The notes below the pieces were generated by a model that was not told the origin of the DNA, ran no database searches, and was given only the letters and a program-made list of their open reading frames with translations. Made by a program: the position numbers and the translations under genes. A stretch of 64,000 nt of DNA from assembly GCA_917880885.1 (NCBI GenBank), contig OU862928.1, positions 37,622,962-37,686,961 of the forward strand. Reading direction: 5' to 3'. This DNA comes from Limnephilus marmoratus. Taxonomy: Eukaryota; Arthropoda; Insecta; Trichoptera; Limnephilidae. Within the stretch, counting starts at the first letter, position 1; every line of letters starts with the position of its first letter. Shown here piece after piece: positions 1 to 9,640 of this stretch.

Positions 1-162
1 TGCGAGCTCGGCGCTGGTCAGGACAAGAATGATGACGTCACATTTTTTAGATTCAAACGAGGCTCTCGTAAGCCCAGACGGCTCCATGGAACCGGTATGG
101 GGAGGAGGAAATAATGCGCTTTTATCACTTAGGGCAGGTCCAGATATATTCATATGTCCATC
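1..162 (-). mobile_element. hAT-like MITE, family C, partial copy cut by window edge
   Basis: This is the reverse complement of the first ~165 bp of the 0.63 kb element seen complete at 14951-15583, 15756-16383 and 29112-29754. The outer end (CATATGTCC) lies near 162 and the rest lies outside the window. The sequence from 163 to 407 shows no gene. Confidence 0.75.
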
Positions 163-407
163 GTTCCCACGAAAGATAGAGAATCGCTCGGAAGACCTAC
201 GTGCATTGTGAATCTCATCTTTTGAAAGAGCTGCAGCATTATAAGGACAAAGAAGGTATATTTTATGTTTTTTTTTGTCGTCACGGTACCGTAATCGTGA
301 ATCGTCACGATAATAATAAAGGCAATCATTGACTGCTTTTAGTATTTCCACGGCGACGGTACGACAACGACATAAAAAGGCAATAAACATATATTTCCTA
401 AAATATA

Positions 408-1363
408 TAGTCCAGTAAAGGAAGGAGTTGTAGAGTGCGTGAGCAGGGACCTAAGCGATTCTTTCAGGACTTGTTTAGGATGCTTAGGGTGTGAACATAC
501 TAAAAGTCCTGACGTCTAGGTGGTGAGCTAGGGGGGGAGGGGGGGGGGGAAGGTCCCGATTTTCGGGTTTCCGTTTATATCTCAAAAACGGTGCGTCGCA
601 GAGGAAAACTTTTTTAGAATAAGTAAAAGCTCATAAGATTATCTACAACTTTTATTCTATACATAATTTTGAAAATCCCAGCCGTTTTTGAGTTATACGC
701 TCCACAAATGTCAATATTTTCTAAAAAAATCATTTTTCCTCACATTTTTCATCAAACATTCCTTCATATCGTCTAAAATATTCATCCAAGAAAGAAATTT
801 ATTCAAGAGAAGTTGTAAATAATTTAATTACCTTTTAGAATATATACACATGTCTAAATAAATCTCCAACCAGTAAATATTTACAGCAATTTTAAGTTTT
901 TTCGTAAAATGTCGTCATTTTCAGAAAAAGCTGTTTTTTCTCTCCAAAATATTAAGATGGGTTTTTCTTCATGGGAAATTCCTTATTAATTTTTGCACGC
1001 AAGAAAGCAGGTAAGTTGTTCTCGAACAGATGATTAGTGAAATTCATTTTATAATCATTATTATTGTGATGGGTAATTAGTTTAGACGTCGGAGATGCTA
1101 CAATAACGTGCTACGATGCTGTTCGAGTTGGTGAAAAGGCAATGAATGCGATAGTGGGCTTGACATTCTCAGACATCAAGTTGTCCCGCAAAGATCGGGC
1201 ATTCCCAATGTCTTCTGTCAGCTCGTCGATAAAAATTCACGATGAAAAGGTTGCAGTTGACCCAACATTGCTGTTTCAGCGGATGTGTAAAAACAAACGA
1301 TCAGATGAGGATTTGATGAAATTCTTTGAGTATGAGTTGGCCCCATTTCCCTTGACACTGTTC
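408..1363 (+). repeat. EL1 left terminal inverted repeat
   Basis: It is nearly identical to the reverse complement of 2745-3709. The outer ~530 bp is shared with EL2. The inner ~425 bp is specific to EL1 and contains the predicted first exon, a short intron and the start of exon 2 of the PIN-like gene. A G-run at 532-551 is mirrored by the C-run at 3559-3577. Confidence 0.85.
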
Positions 1364-2735
1364 AATGAAAGTGGGATGCGAAAAACAAATAAATCTGTTC
1401 TGTATAGCTTATTCGAGCCTTTCAAAAAAACTGTTCTACTGTCTCAGATGAACATAGTTGAGGACGGAGGATTTCTATCATATATTATACACATATTATC
1501 TATATTATACAGAGTAATTTGACAAAAAGATGCCTCCGTTGCCGCAATTTGTGATCGTTATTTGTGATCACCTATGTCAACCACCACTATCCTGGAATGA
1601 CTCGCACTGTGGTATTTGCTGGGTACGCAAATCCAGTCAAAAGCACGAAATCACAAGAACAAATGCGACGATACAGACTGAGAAGGTCAGCCGACATCAA
1701 TTTGACATGGAACAAATCAATACCCGTTAAACAGGAAGATTTTTTATCCTATCCTACCAACAAAAGTAATTTAATCTCCTTACTACAGACTAAGTTTCGG
1801 GAGAATGGGATACAGACTCATCAGGCCACCGATGATGCTGACGTCTTTATCGTGAAGACTGCTGTAGAACTATCCTTTCACAACTCTGTGGCTGTCTTTG
1901 GTGAGGATGTGGACCTCACTGTCCTTTTGATTGCTTCCACTCCTCCCACCTAAGATATTCTGTTGCTGAAACCCGGACGAGGGAAAACCAAAACATTGGC
2001 ACTGTCCACCCAAGAGATGCAGCATCGTGGATTTGAACACATCATATTTTTACATTCATTTACCGGATGCGATACAACGTCTGCAAATTTCAGGAGAAGC
2101 AAGGTGGGCTTTTCAAAATTGTACTTGGAGTCAGAAATGATCAAGCAAGCGGCAATGATCTTTGACAATCCCTCCTCTACTCACGACGAGGTTGAAGAAG
2201 CTGGAAATAAATGCTTCCTGAAATGGTATGCGGCGCCAAAAAGACAGACCTCCCTTAACCAGTACCACTTCCAATCGTTCACAAGGTCCGTGGCAAATAT
2301 GACATAGGACATAGGATATGAAATAGGACATACCACCAAGTTCAGCAGTGGCTCGGGATTGAGCTGTCCCCTGAAGAATGGGGGTGGAAACACGAAGGAG
2401 ACACCCTGGCGCCAATTACAACAGAAGATCCTCCAGCACCGGAGGTCCTTCTGAAAATGATATTTTGCCGCTGCACCAAGGATTGTGCAATTGGCAAATG
2501 CGGATGCCGAAAAGCAATGCTGACCTGTTCTGCAGCGTGCCTTCACTGCCAAGGGAGATGCCTCAATAGTTTGCCTGTTGCCGAGGACGACGATGAAGAT
2601 GACGTAGAGCCCTTTCAGCAAGAACATCCACCACTGAGAATGACGATGCCATGGATGAACAACGCTTGCCAGGACCCTCACGTCCAAAGAGGATATGAAA
2701 ACTTTAATCCATATAAAGTTGAGAGTGTAACATGA
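971..2735 (+). pseudogene. PIN-like / Cys-rich CxC protein gene of EL1, broken
   Basis: The reading frame can be followed from an ATG at 971, across a predicted 75-bp GT-AG intron (1011-1085), to about 2735. Frameshifts lie near 1480-1564 and 2300-2457, and there is a TAA at 1951-1953 where EL2 reads CAA. Family landmarks recognised from memory, in order, are LSRKD, LFQRM, YELAPFPL, DDADVFIVKTAVE, GEDVDLTVLL, FTGCDTTS, and a C-terminal cysteine cluster CxCx3Cx4CxCx6Cx3CxxCx3C at about 2463-2570, followed by an acidic tail. The spaced acidic pairs resemble a PIN-like nuclease active site; this is inference. The family is widespread in invertebrates and usually annotated as uncharacterised. Full-length relatives are much longer at the N terminus, so this copy is truncated as well as broken. 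It is probably the mobility gene of the element. Confidence 0.75.
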
Positions 2736-2744
2736 TGTTATTAA

Positions 2745-3709
2745 GAACAGTGTCAAGGGAAATGGGGCCAACTCACACGCAAAGAATTTCATCAAATCCT
2801 CATCTGATCGTTTGTTTATACACATCCGCTGAAACAGCAATGTTGGGTCAACTGCAACCTTTTCATCGTGAATTTTTATCGACGAGCTGACAGAAGACAT
2901 TGGGAATGCCCGATCTTTGCGGGACAACTTGATGTCTGAGAATGTCAAGCCCACTATCGCATTCATTGCCTTTTCACCAACTCGAACAGCATCGTAGCAC
3001 GTTATTGTAGCATCTCCGACGACTAACCTAATTATCCATCACAATAATAATGATTATAAAATGAATTTCACTAATCATCTGTTCGAGAACAACTTACCTG
3101 CTTTCTTGCGTGCAAAAATTAATAAGGAATTTCCCATGAAGAAAAAACCCATCTTAACATTTTGGTAAGAAAAAACAGCTTTTTCTGAAAATGACGACAT
3201 TTTACAAAAAAACTTAAAATAGCTGTAAATATTTACTGGTTAGAGATTTATTTAAACATGTATATATATTCTAAAAGGTAATTAAATTATTTACAACTTC
3301 TCTTGAATAAATTTCTTTCTTGGATGAATATTTTAGACGATATGAAGGAATGTTTGATGAAAAATGTGAGGAAAAATGTTTTTTTAGAAAATATTGACAT
3401 TTGTGGAGCGTATAACTCAAAAACGGCTGGGATTTTCAAAATTATGTATAGAATAAAAGTTGTAGATAATCTTATGAGCTTTTACTTATTCTAAAAAAGT
3501 TTTCCTCTGCGACGCACCGTTTTTGAGATATAAACGGAAACCCGAAAATCGGGACCTTCCCCCCCCCCTTCCCCCCTAGCTCACCACCTAGACGTCAGGA
3601 CTTTTAGTATGTTCACACCCTAAGCATCCTAAACAAGTCCTGAAAGAATCGCTTAGGTCCCTGCTCACGCACTCTACACCTCCTTTTGGACCATTCGTTT
3701 ACTGGACTA
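2745..3709 (-). repeat. EL1 right terminal inverted repeat, with an inverted copy of the gene 5' end
   Basis: This is the mirror of 408-1363. On the minus strand, 2966 down to about 2757 repeats the start of exon 2 (landmark LSRKDRAFPM), so each end of the element carries a copy of the 5' part of the gene, pointing inward. Any promoter in the arms would therefore be duplicated and would give converging transcripts. Confidence 0.85.
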
Positions 3710-3888
3710 ATAGTACTTTGTAGGAAACAGATATATGTACATTGTTTGTCTCATCTTTGTCTCGCCAATATTTAGTGTAAGAAAGAGCTGCAGCAACATT
3801 GTGATAAGGAACGTATGTTTATTGCCTTTTTTGTACCGTCGCCGTTCCGTAAACGTGGAAATTTTGAAAAAGGGTATTAGCTTGAAAT

Positions 3889-4822
3889 TAGGGATGTGAA
3901 AAAATAATCGATTATGAAAAAAATATCGATTTTTTTAAGTTATTTTAATTTTCAAAATAATCGATTAATAAGTAATCGATTTTTTTTTACACTGCCGATT
4001 TTTTCATTCGCAGCCCTGCTACGCTTAGAGCTCATACACATAAACACGATACGACGTCGCATCGTGCTACGACGCGGCATCGTACCGAATGCACATTCTA
4101 CAAATCTCCTCGCTCGACTCAAGCGATAGTTAAAAATTAGTTAAGGCTGAATTTAGTCTCACGCTCACCGTCAGCGCTCATAGATCAGCGCGTAGTTCGT
4201 CAGCGCTGAGGCTCAGCGTGGCTCGTTTCAGTATCGTTCTGACCGCCTTACTGTACAGACGAAGAACAAAATCCTCAGGCGTACATCATCGATAACTCGA
4301 CCTGTATCCACTTTGCGATTCGCCATGACTGTACACGCTGACGATGTCCGCTCCGCTCGACACTAGAACGCTCACTGAAACTGAAAGCAGAGGCGCTCGT
4401 GCAACGTGCCCGCGCCGACAGCTACGCGGCGCCGACGCGCGACGCGAACGGCCGCGTAGACATCAGCGCTGACCACCTTGCGCGCTGATAGCTACGCGTC
4501 ATTCAAAAACGCTTCCTAGAAGTTCATATATCTCGACCATCAGCGCCGACGGTGCGCGTGCGGTCAGCGTGAGACTAAATTCAGCCTCAAGGTAGTTAAA
4601 GGTTGATTATTTTAAAAATTATAATTTCTGTTGAATATTTTTTAATTAATAAAATTGTGATTGAGGATATTTTAGGCGTTTATTTTAATTTGACATATTT
4701 GGGAAAAAATCGATAATTATAACAAAATTTCAAGAAAAATCGATTATTTATAAATCTATTATTTATAAGAAAAAGAATCGATTATTTAATAATCAATTAT
4801 TTATGTAAAAGTCACATCCCTA
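3889..4822. mobile_element. hAT-like non-autonomous element, TAGGGATGTGAAAA ends
   Basis: The ends are TAGGGATGTGAAAA and an inverted CACATCCCTA. The flanking 8-mers CTTGAAAT (3881-3888) and GTTGAAAC (4823-4830) match at 6 of 8 positions, a decayed hAT-size duplication. The subterminal regions are AT-rich with repeated ATCGAT/AATCGATTA palindromes, as in the related element at 20434-21234. The centre is occupied by a GC-rich nested MITE. Confidence 0.6.
4144..4587. mobile_element. GC-rich palindromic MITE nested in the hAT-like element
   Basis: The inverted ends are AGGCTGAATTTAGTCTCACG at 4144-4163 and its mirror at 4568-4587. The interior repeats CAGCGCTGACG-like words on both strands. Base composition contrasts sharply with the AT-rich host element. 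The target duplication is unclear. The short ORF overlapping its left edge (3914-4129) looks like chance. Confidence 0.6.
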
Positions 4823-4830
4823 GTTGAAAC

Positions 4831-5180
4831 ACAATATTATATATGTACGAGTAAGTTGTCTTTATGGAGATTTTGGACTGTTTTTTTTAATGCGTTTCTT
4901 ACAGTCTTTACGGCGGAAACCACAAACTGCGTAAATAGAAAATAGGTCAACTGACAATAAACAATGCCGTTGTTGCTAAACAAATACTATCTACGTTTAA
5001 GTTTCAAGTGTTGACAAGGTGTCGACTGTCGACACTCACCATCGTGACTAGGTCAAGTTAGCTAGGTAGCTTCTTCTATAATTTTCAAAAAAGTAGTAGG
5101 TACTTGTTGGTTGGATAATTAAAAAATGACTTCCATTCAAAATATTTATGGGTGGGGGGACAGATAAAAAAAAATCGAGT
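4831..5180. other. No recognisable feature
   Basis: Single-copy-looking AT-rich sequence with no ORF, repeat match or splice-bounded coding stretch. Confidence 0.5.
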
Positions 5181-5345
5181 AGAAATGAAAATTCACCCAC
5201 ACAATCTCAACCAATAGGAGCCTTGAAAAGTGAGCTCATAATCAAATCGGCCAATGAGAGCAGATTGATGCTTCGTACGTACTGTAAGTAGGTAAGGTTC
5301 TCATTCTAAATCCTATAGATGTATGTGTTTCGTCTCTTTTTAATG
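5181..5345. repeat. Dispersed repeat F, copy 1
   Basis: It shares ~165 bp with 30478-30660, including AATCTCAACCAATAGGAGC, GTGAGCTCATAATCAAA, GCCAATGAG and AATCCTATAGATGTATG. Two inverted-CCAAT-type words lie 45 bp apart in both copies. A shorter related piece is at 35605-35720. Class unknown. Confidence 0.6.
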
Positions 5346-6218
5346 TCGTTTTCGTTTCATTATGTTATTATTATGTCTCTTTGTGCGGTGCCTCGTAATC
5401 TCCCCACTCTTGTCTTTAGTTTTCTGACGGTTTCACTTCTGTTCTAATGTTCCAAAATCTACATTGGGTATTTGGAGCGTGCAACGACGAGTAATTGTCT
5501 TGCAGCAACCATTTCAAAAATAAAAGATATCTATTATAAAAAAGATACCAGAGAGTAACAGACCTGCTTGATTTCTGTTTCCGTTTATGGTGCCAGTTTT
5601 ACCAAGTTCTTTCTCAAGTATTACCAACCCTTTTCCAGTTATATGTATTAAGGCTATACCAGATTCTAAGTTTCTTCTTGTACTTGCATCAGAACAGCCT
5701 ACGGTAGCTGTTGTTCGACACAGTGAGTTGTCAATATAACTTTAATTACAACTCCGTTTCAATGATTTGTTACACTGTTTCGGGTTGCGTTTCATTTTTG
5801 ATTAGTTTGATAAAAAGTCGGTGTCTTAATTAAAAATAAATCAAGCGTAATGTTGACCTGTCTTGAACAAGCAGTTTTCGTGTTATTTGGCCTTTATATA
5901 AAATTAAAATAATAATCATAAGATTTTCAGTTGTGCAAATTTACTATTTTATACTGATTGGTGGTAGTCGGTCGAGCGATTCGAGTAGCGCGCGTATAGT
6001 ACCTACACGCCAAACTTTAAAACCGACCAGAAATCGTCGCAATAGGCGAGTTTCAGGTCAGAAAAGTGACTTTCTTCCGGCACGCCCTCCTCTGTCGCAT
6101 GAATGTTTTAAGCATCTTTCGCTTACACATTGATTGTAAAGTCGGTAAAATGACTACCTGCGCAAGAACGGGTCGGTATTAAAGTTCGGCGTGTACTATA
6201 CGTCACAAGAATCAGATT
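5346..6218. other. No recognisable gene
   Basis: This holds an open but unrecognised 66-codon frame (5933-6133) in a locally GC-richer patch. It has no splice context and no family match, so I do not call it a gene. Confidence 0.4.
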
Positions 6219-6627
6219 TTCGGAAAAGGAGAGGAAGTTCTGGAAAATAAAAAGGTATGAGGAATGGGTAAGAATCTGGTAGTCAGTTAGACGTATGAAT
6301 CTATCCCTCCCACTGCGGTGCAAGGGGACGTTCTGAGCTGGACAGGTCAAAAGGACTCCCTCAACCAGTCTATCCCGATCCGGCTGCCACTCAGTATGTG
6401 CAAGGCGATGAGTCGATAGAGTTCGGCCAGAGAGCTCAAAATGCCTTTCTCAACCAGCTTGGTAAACGTATTCGCCGCCAAGACCTAAGCAAACCTCACC
6501 CTACGAACCCGAACACCCATTCTAAGTCACCAAACATAGCGAACCACTTGGGGTGACCTATGACAAGAGTGTTGGTTATTCAATAAATGGTTCTGGGGCG
6601 GCCGTACCAATACCGCCTCCCAAATTT
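6219..6627 (-). mobile_element. SINE A, long form, degenerate
   Basis: This matches the body of the SINE A family, including ACCAAACATAGCGAACCACTT, GGTTATTCAATAAA and the terminal CCGCCTCCCAAATT. It lacks the 3' hairpin end. It has the ~150 bp central segment (ATCCCTCCCACTGCGGTGCAA) that short copies lack, and extra internal sequence around 6395-6450. Confidence 0.7.
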
Positions 6628-6929
6628 GTAAACTCCAAGCAATCATTTCAAATTTAAACGTTTTAACGCGTGCAACAAAGTATGTAATTCTAATAATAAA
6701 TGTATCATGGTCCATTACTAACTTTAATTACTTATAACGTTTTCAATACCGGTATCAACCTCATAAACAACAATAGCAACAACCAACTGTAAAAAATACA
6801 ACAACGGTCTAATAGGTTAATGTAAATTGATGTAATCGGATACTTTTATCATTTGATGTAGGCACTAATTTTAGAGGTCAAATTAAAGCAATTTACAAAA
6901 ACTAATTCTGTCTAGTTAGAATTAGTTTT

Positions 6930-7296
6930 CAGCACTCTTGAGATGATTTCTGCGCCCTTGAGGTGATTTTTCACAAAAACGGTGCTATATAAATCATCAT
7001 ACAAATATTATTATTGATTATTACTGTCAGTTAAAAAGGGTAAGTTAAAAATGATTTAGGCAAAAGAGCAAAGGAAGCAAATGAGATCCCTGTGGCATTC
7101 CATGAGATTTTTTCACAAACATATTATGGTAATGTAAAACCATGCAAAAAATGTTTAGATGCACTATACATCTTATGAACGAATTTCTGAACAAATAGCA
7201 AAATTTTCTGAACTACAGCAAATGGGTAGAAGATAAGTCGGGGACACCCCAGGAAGATATGGCACGATAATGTGAGACCAAAACATTTGATTGAGG
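6930..7296 (+). pseudogene. Degraded LINE and repeat remnants
   Basis: AAATGAGATCCCTGTGGCATT near 7078 and GGAAGATATGGCACGAT near 7253 match the 3' coding region of the LINE seen on the minus strand at 12360-12745. The stretch at 6950-7010 resembles, inverted, the repeat at 19268-19350. Only scraps of reading frame remain. Confidence 0.4.
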
Positions 7297-7299
7297 TTA

Positions 7300-7461
7300 G
7301 GGAACGTACCCATACTACGTGACCAACTTTTTGCAATTTTTAACCCCCCCCCCCGGTGACCAAAATCCTAAGCAACTTGCCGCTCATTTGTATGGAGCGT
7401 GACATTTTGAAGACCCCCCCCCCCCCCCCCTAAAAGTGTCACGTAGTATGGGTACGTTCCC
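7300..7461. mobile_element. MITE D, copy 1 (GGGAACGTACCC ends, C-runs)
   Basis: Inverted ends GGGAACGTACCCATACTACG of about 25 bp flank a centre with two long C-runs (7347 and 7415). Flanks are TTA and TAT here. Two other copies are at 32430-32591 and 49522-49688. Confidence 0.85.
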
Positions 7462-7484
7462 TATGTCTCTCGGGAGGAGAATGT

Positions 7485-7625
7485 GATGGGAAAGATTAAG
7501 GTTGGGATATTTTATTGAGTGTTTGATGACTAGATCTGAATATCAGACACTCCCCCACTTTTCAATATCCTTCCCCTCGCCGCTACCTTCATCCTCACAT
7601 ACGCTACTATTTGGAAGAGTTGATA
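7485..7625 (+). mobile_element. SINE B, 3' body fragment
   Basis: TTTGATGACTAGATCTGAATA, CCTTCCCCTCGCCGCTACCTT and nearby words align with the SINE B body (51780-51880). The tRNA-like head and the A-tail are missing. Confidence 0.55.
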
Positions 7626-8139
7626 AAAATATATATTTATATCTAGAGATCCACAGCATCTTTCAGAATAAAATTACGCATTATGTGTGAGATGAGATGA
7701 GATTATTCTTATTGATATTGGTACTAAATAAATAAATGGCGCCGTTCGTGTTTGTTGATGCTGTTGGCACGTTCCTGCGAAGTCTGCGCGGGCTATTTAT
7801 TTTTGACACGTGACGTGTTAAGCATATTAATTAGTAATAATCTTAACTATAAGAAGATAATCCGTCTGCTCGAAGCAGTTAAGTCTCTTGAGCGGTGAGA
7901 CATGATTTTACTGATTTTTCCTGTCTGAAATTTGTAGGTCAATAAAACCTTATTTGATAGCAGCCTCTTTTCTATCAAAAGCTATCTTCTTTTTCTATTA
8001 GGGTACGCGAACAAGAGCTATAGAGATAAGATTTGAGATTTTTACTGCCACAAGTATAATTGATTAGTTTTTGGGTAATTATGCCGTGAAATTCACAAAA
8101 AACATTAATATAAATGATGGCGAGGCTAAGCTTAATAGG

Positions 8140-8345
8140 GTTTTGGTATCCAGTTTCTCACGGCTACATCAAAACTAGTCAACGAAAACCACATTAATTT
8201 GGCTAGTTGTTATACTGAAAAACCGGCGCTAAGAGATATCGACGTACATAAACCTACAATTTACCACAATCTACATATCTGTCCTGATGATGGAAACTGT
8301 AACGCTGTCCGAAACGTTGGCTGCAGGAGGAAGCGCAATGCGGCA
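8140..8345 (+). repeat. Dispersed repeat with a hammerhead-like core
   Basis: It matches, inverted, 27780-27975, including CCACAATCTACATATCTGTCC and CTGTAACGCTGTCCGAAACG. The string CTGATGA, then a short stem, then GAAACGTTGG resembles the conserved core of hammerhead ribozymes found at the ends of Penelope-like elements. Only the core words are seen; the fold is not tested. Confidence 0.4.
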
Positions 8346-8458
8346 TAATGGCCCAAAAACTAATTAAGATAAGAGCTATGGGTCTTAAAATATCATTTTC
8401 TAATGAGAAAAACTCTCTTTTTACAACTTTTGAAGGTTATTCCCATCAACGTAATATA

Positions 8459-9112
8459 TAACTGAAGAAGAAGATAGCAATAATAATCTAAACGAAAATA
8501 TGAAAGAAAACAACACACAGAAAAAGAAAATGGTCGCAACTGGGACTCGAACCCCGACCTCTCGTCTAAACGGGAGGTGCGCGTTAAGGGCCCGCAACCC
8601 GGATTTGTACCGATTTATTACATATTTCCCTTAAACACGGTAAGTTTTAAAGCTCTTAAAAAATAAATGTTATTCTTGAAGATAATATCTAGACTTTGCC
8701 CGCGCCGAAACGCAAATTATATACAATTCCCTCGATAGAAAAAAATCGCAAAGTATGCTCCAAAAATTATTATTAACACGTTTGTTCCAGTTATTTTACA
8801 AGTTATATGTATGAAAAAATTCACAGTGTTTCTTTAAATGCTGTTTAAGATAATGCCCGCGAGATTTTGCTCTATTTTAAACGAGTCGTGTTTTATTAAA
8901 CATTTTCGCAATTTTCGCATCGATTTTGTCGCAGTAAATGTTAGCGCTCTCCTCTAACATTCGTCATTTCATATCTCCACATCTTCTTCTTTTCAGGCCC
9001 GGTTGCAGAGCCTTAACCAATTTCGCTATTGCCAGCTTCTGTTTTTCTGTGTCTTGTTCTACTTCATATTCTCGTTTAGATTATTATTGTTATCTTCCTT
9101 CTTCAGTTAAAA
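8459..9112. repeat. Inverted repeat pair enclosing tRNA-like and unclassified sequence
   Basis: 8459-8535 and 9030-9112 are inverted copies (shared words AACTGAAGAAG, ATAATAATCTAAACGA, ACACAGAAAAA). Between them lie a tRNA-like SINE head, minus strand at about 8536-8605 with a good B box (GGTTCGAGTCC), and dispersed repeat P (8611-8806). The tRNA-like stretch would have a UUA anticodon and a faulty stem, so it is a SINE head rather than a tRNA gene. Confidence 0.5.
8611..8806. repeat. Dispersed repeat P, copy 1
   Basis: It matches 38150-38352 in the same orientation (TACCGATTTATTA, TCCCTCGATAGAAAAAAA, CGCAAAGTATGCTCC). No termini were identified. Confidence 0.5.
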
Positions 9113-9640
9113 TATCAATTTAACTATTAATAAGACACATCATAATTTTGAAAATGACAATTAAAATAATTTTCTGTTAAAGGTACTTATTGCCGCGTCT
9201 GAATTCTAGAGGCAATCAGTTCCAATTGCAAAAATTACACTATTCAAAACAAATTCGAGTTCATTGAACCTACAATTGAATTACAGACAGACAGACTTAA
9301 AACAGAAATTTATGATTGATTATTCCTTCTATGTCAATCATTAACTAACGAACCATCATGCGGTTTCCCCGCAGGGGTAGGCAGATGGAACGGGACACCA
9401 AACGACTCGGGCTTGGCACACATTCCTCGCCTCATTCACATTCATACAGCGTCTCATATATGCTCTTTTATTATTCTGGATATTGACATGGCTCGATTCA
9501 AGCTCTAAATGCCCGAACCAACTCACATTACACTTACATCAGACTTGCATTCTTTGCAGATCTCCATATTTCTCACATGATCATACAAGGTTTATCAAAA
9601 AATTGCGTCAGTTATCTCATTTCTACAGCATTCAGTCTAA

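Larger units (their letters stand above)
408..3709 (+). mobile_element. Long-TIR DNA transposon EL1 carrying a PIN-like/CxC gene
   Basis: The element starts TAGTCCAGT and ends ACTGGACTA. It is flanked by a perfect 3-bp duplication, ATA, at 405-407 and 3710-3712. Its inverted repeats are about 956 and 965 bp, leaving a unique centre of only ~1.38 kb. The single recognisable gene is a decayed PIN-like/CxC gene on the plus strand whose first part lies inside the left repeat. EL2 at 56917-60711 has the same termini and the same gene with a different 3-bp duplication. No DDE transposase is visible. The superfamily is not assigned. Confidence 0.85.

Noticed and set aside
2181..2966. 261-codon minus-strand ORF starting with the same peptide as the plus-strand gene
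   Set aside because: The first ~70 codons are the inverted copy in the EL1 right arm; the rest is antisense to the real gene and shows no family motif.
5933..6133. 66-codon ORF in a GC-richer patch
   Set aside because: No splice context, no recognised motif and no repeat copy in the window to judge conservation by.
8536..8605. tRNA gene on the minus strand
   Set aside because: A tRNA-like arm with good B box, but the anticodon position would read a stop codon and the anticodon stem is mismatched; taken as a SINE head.
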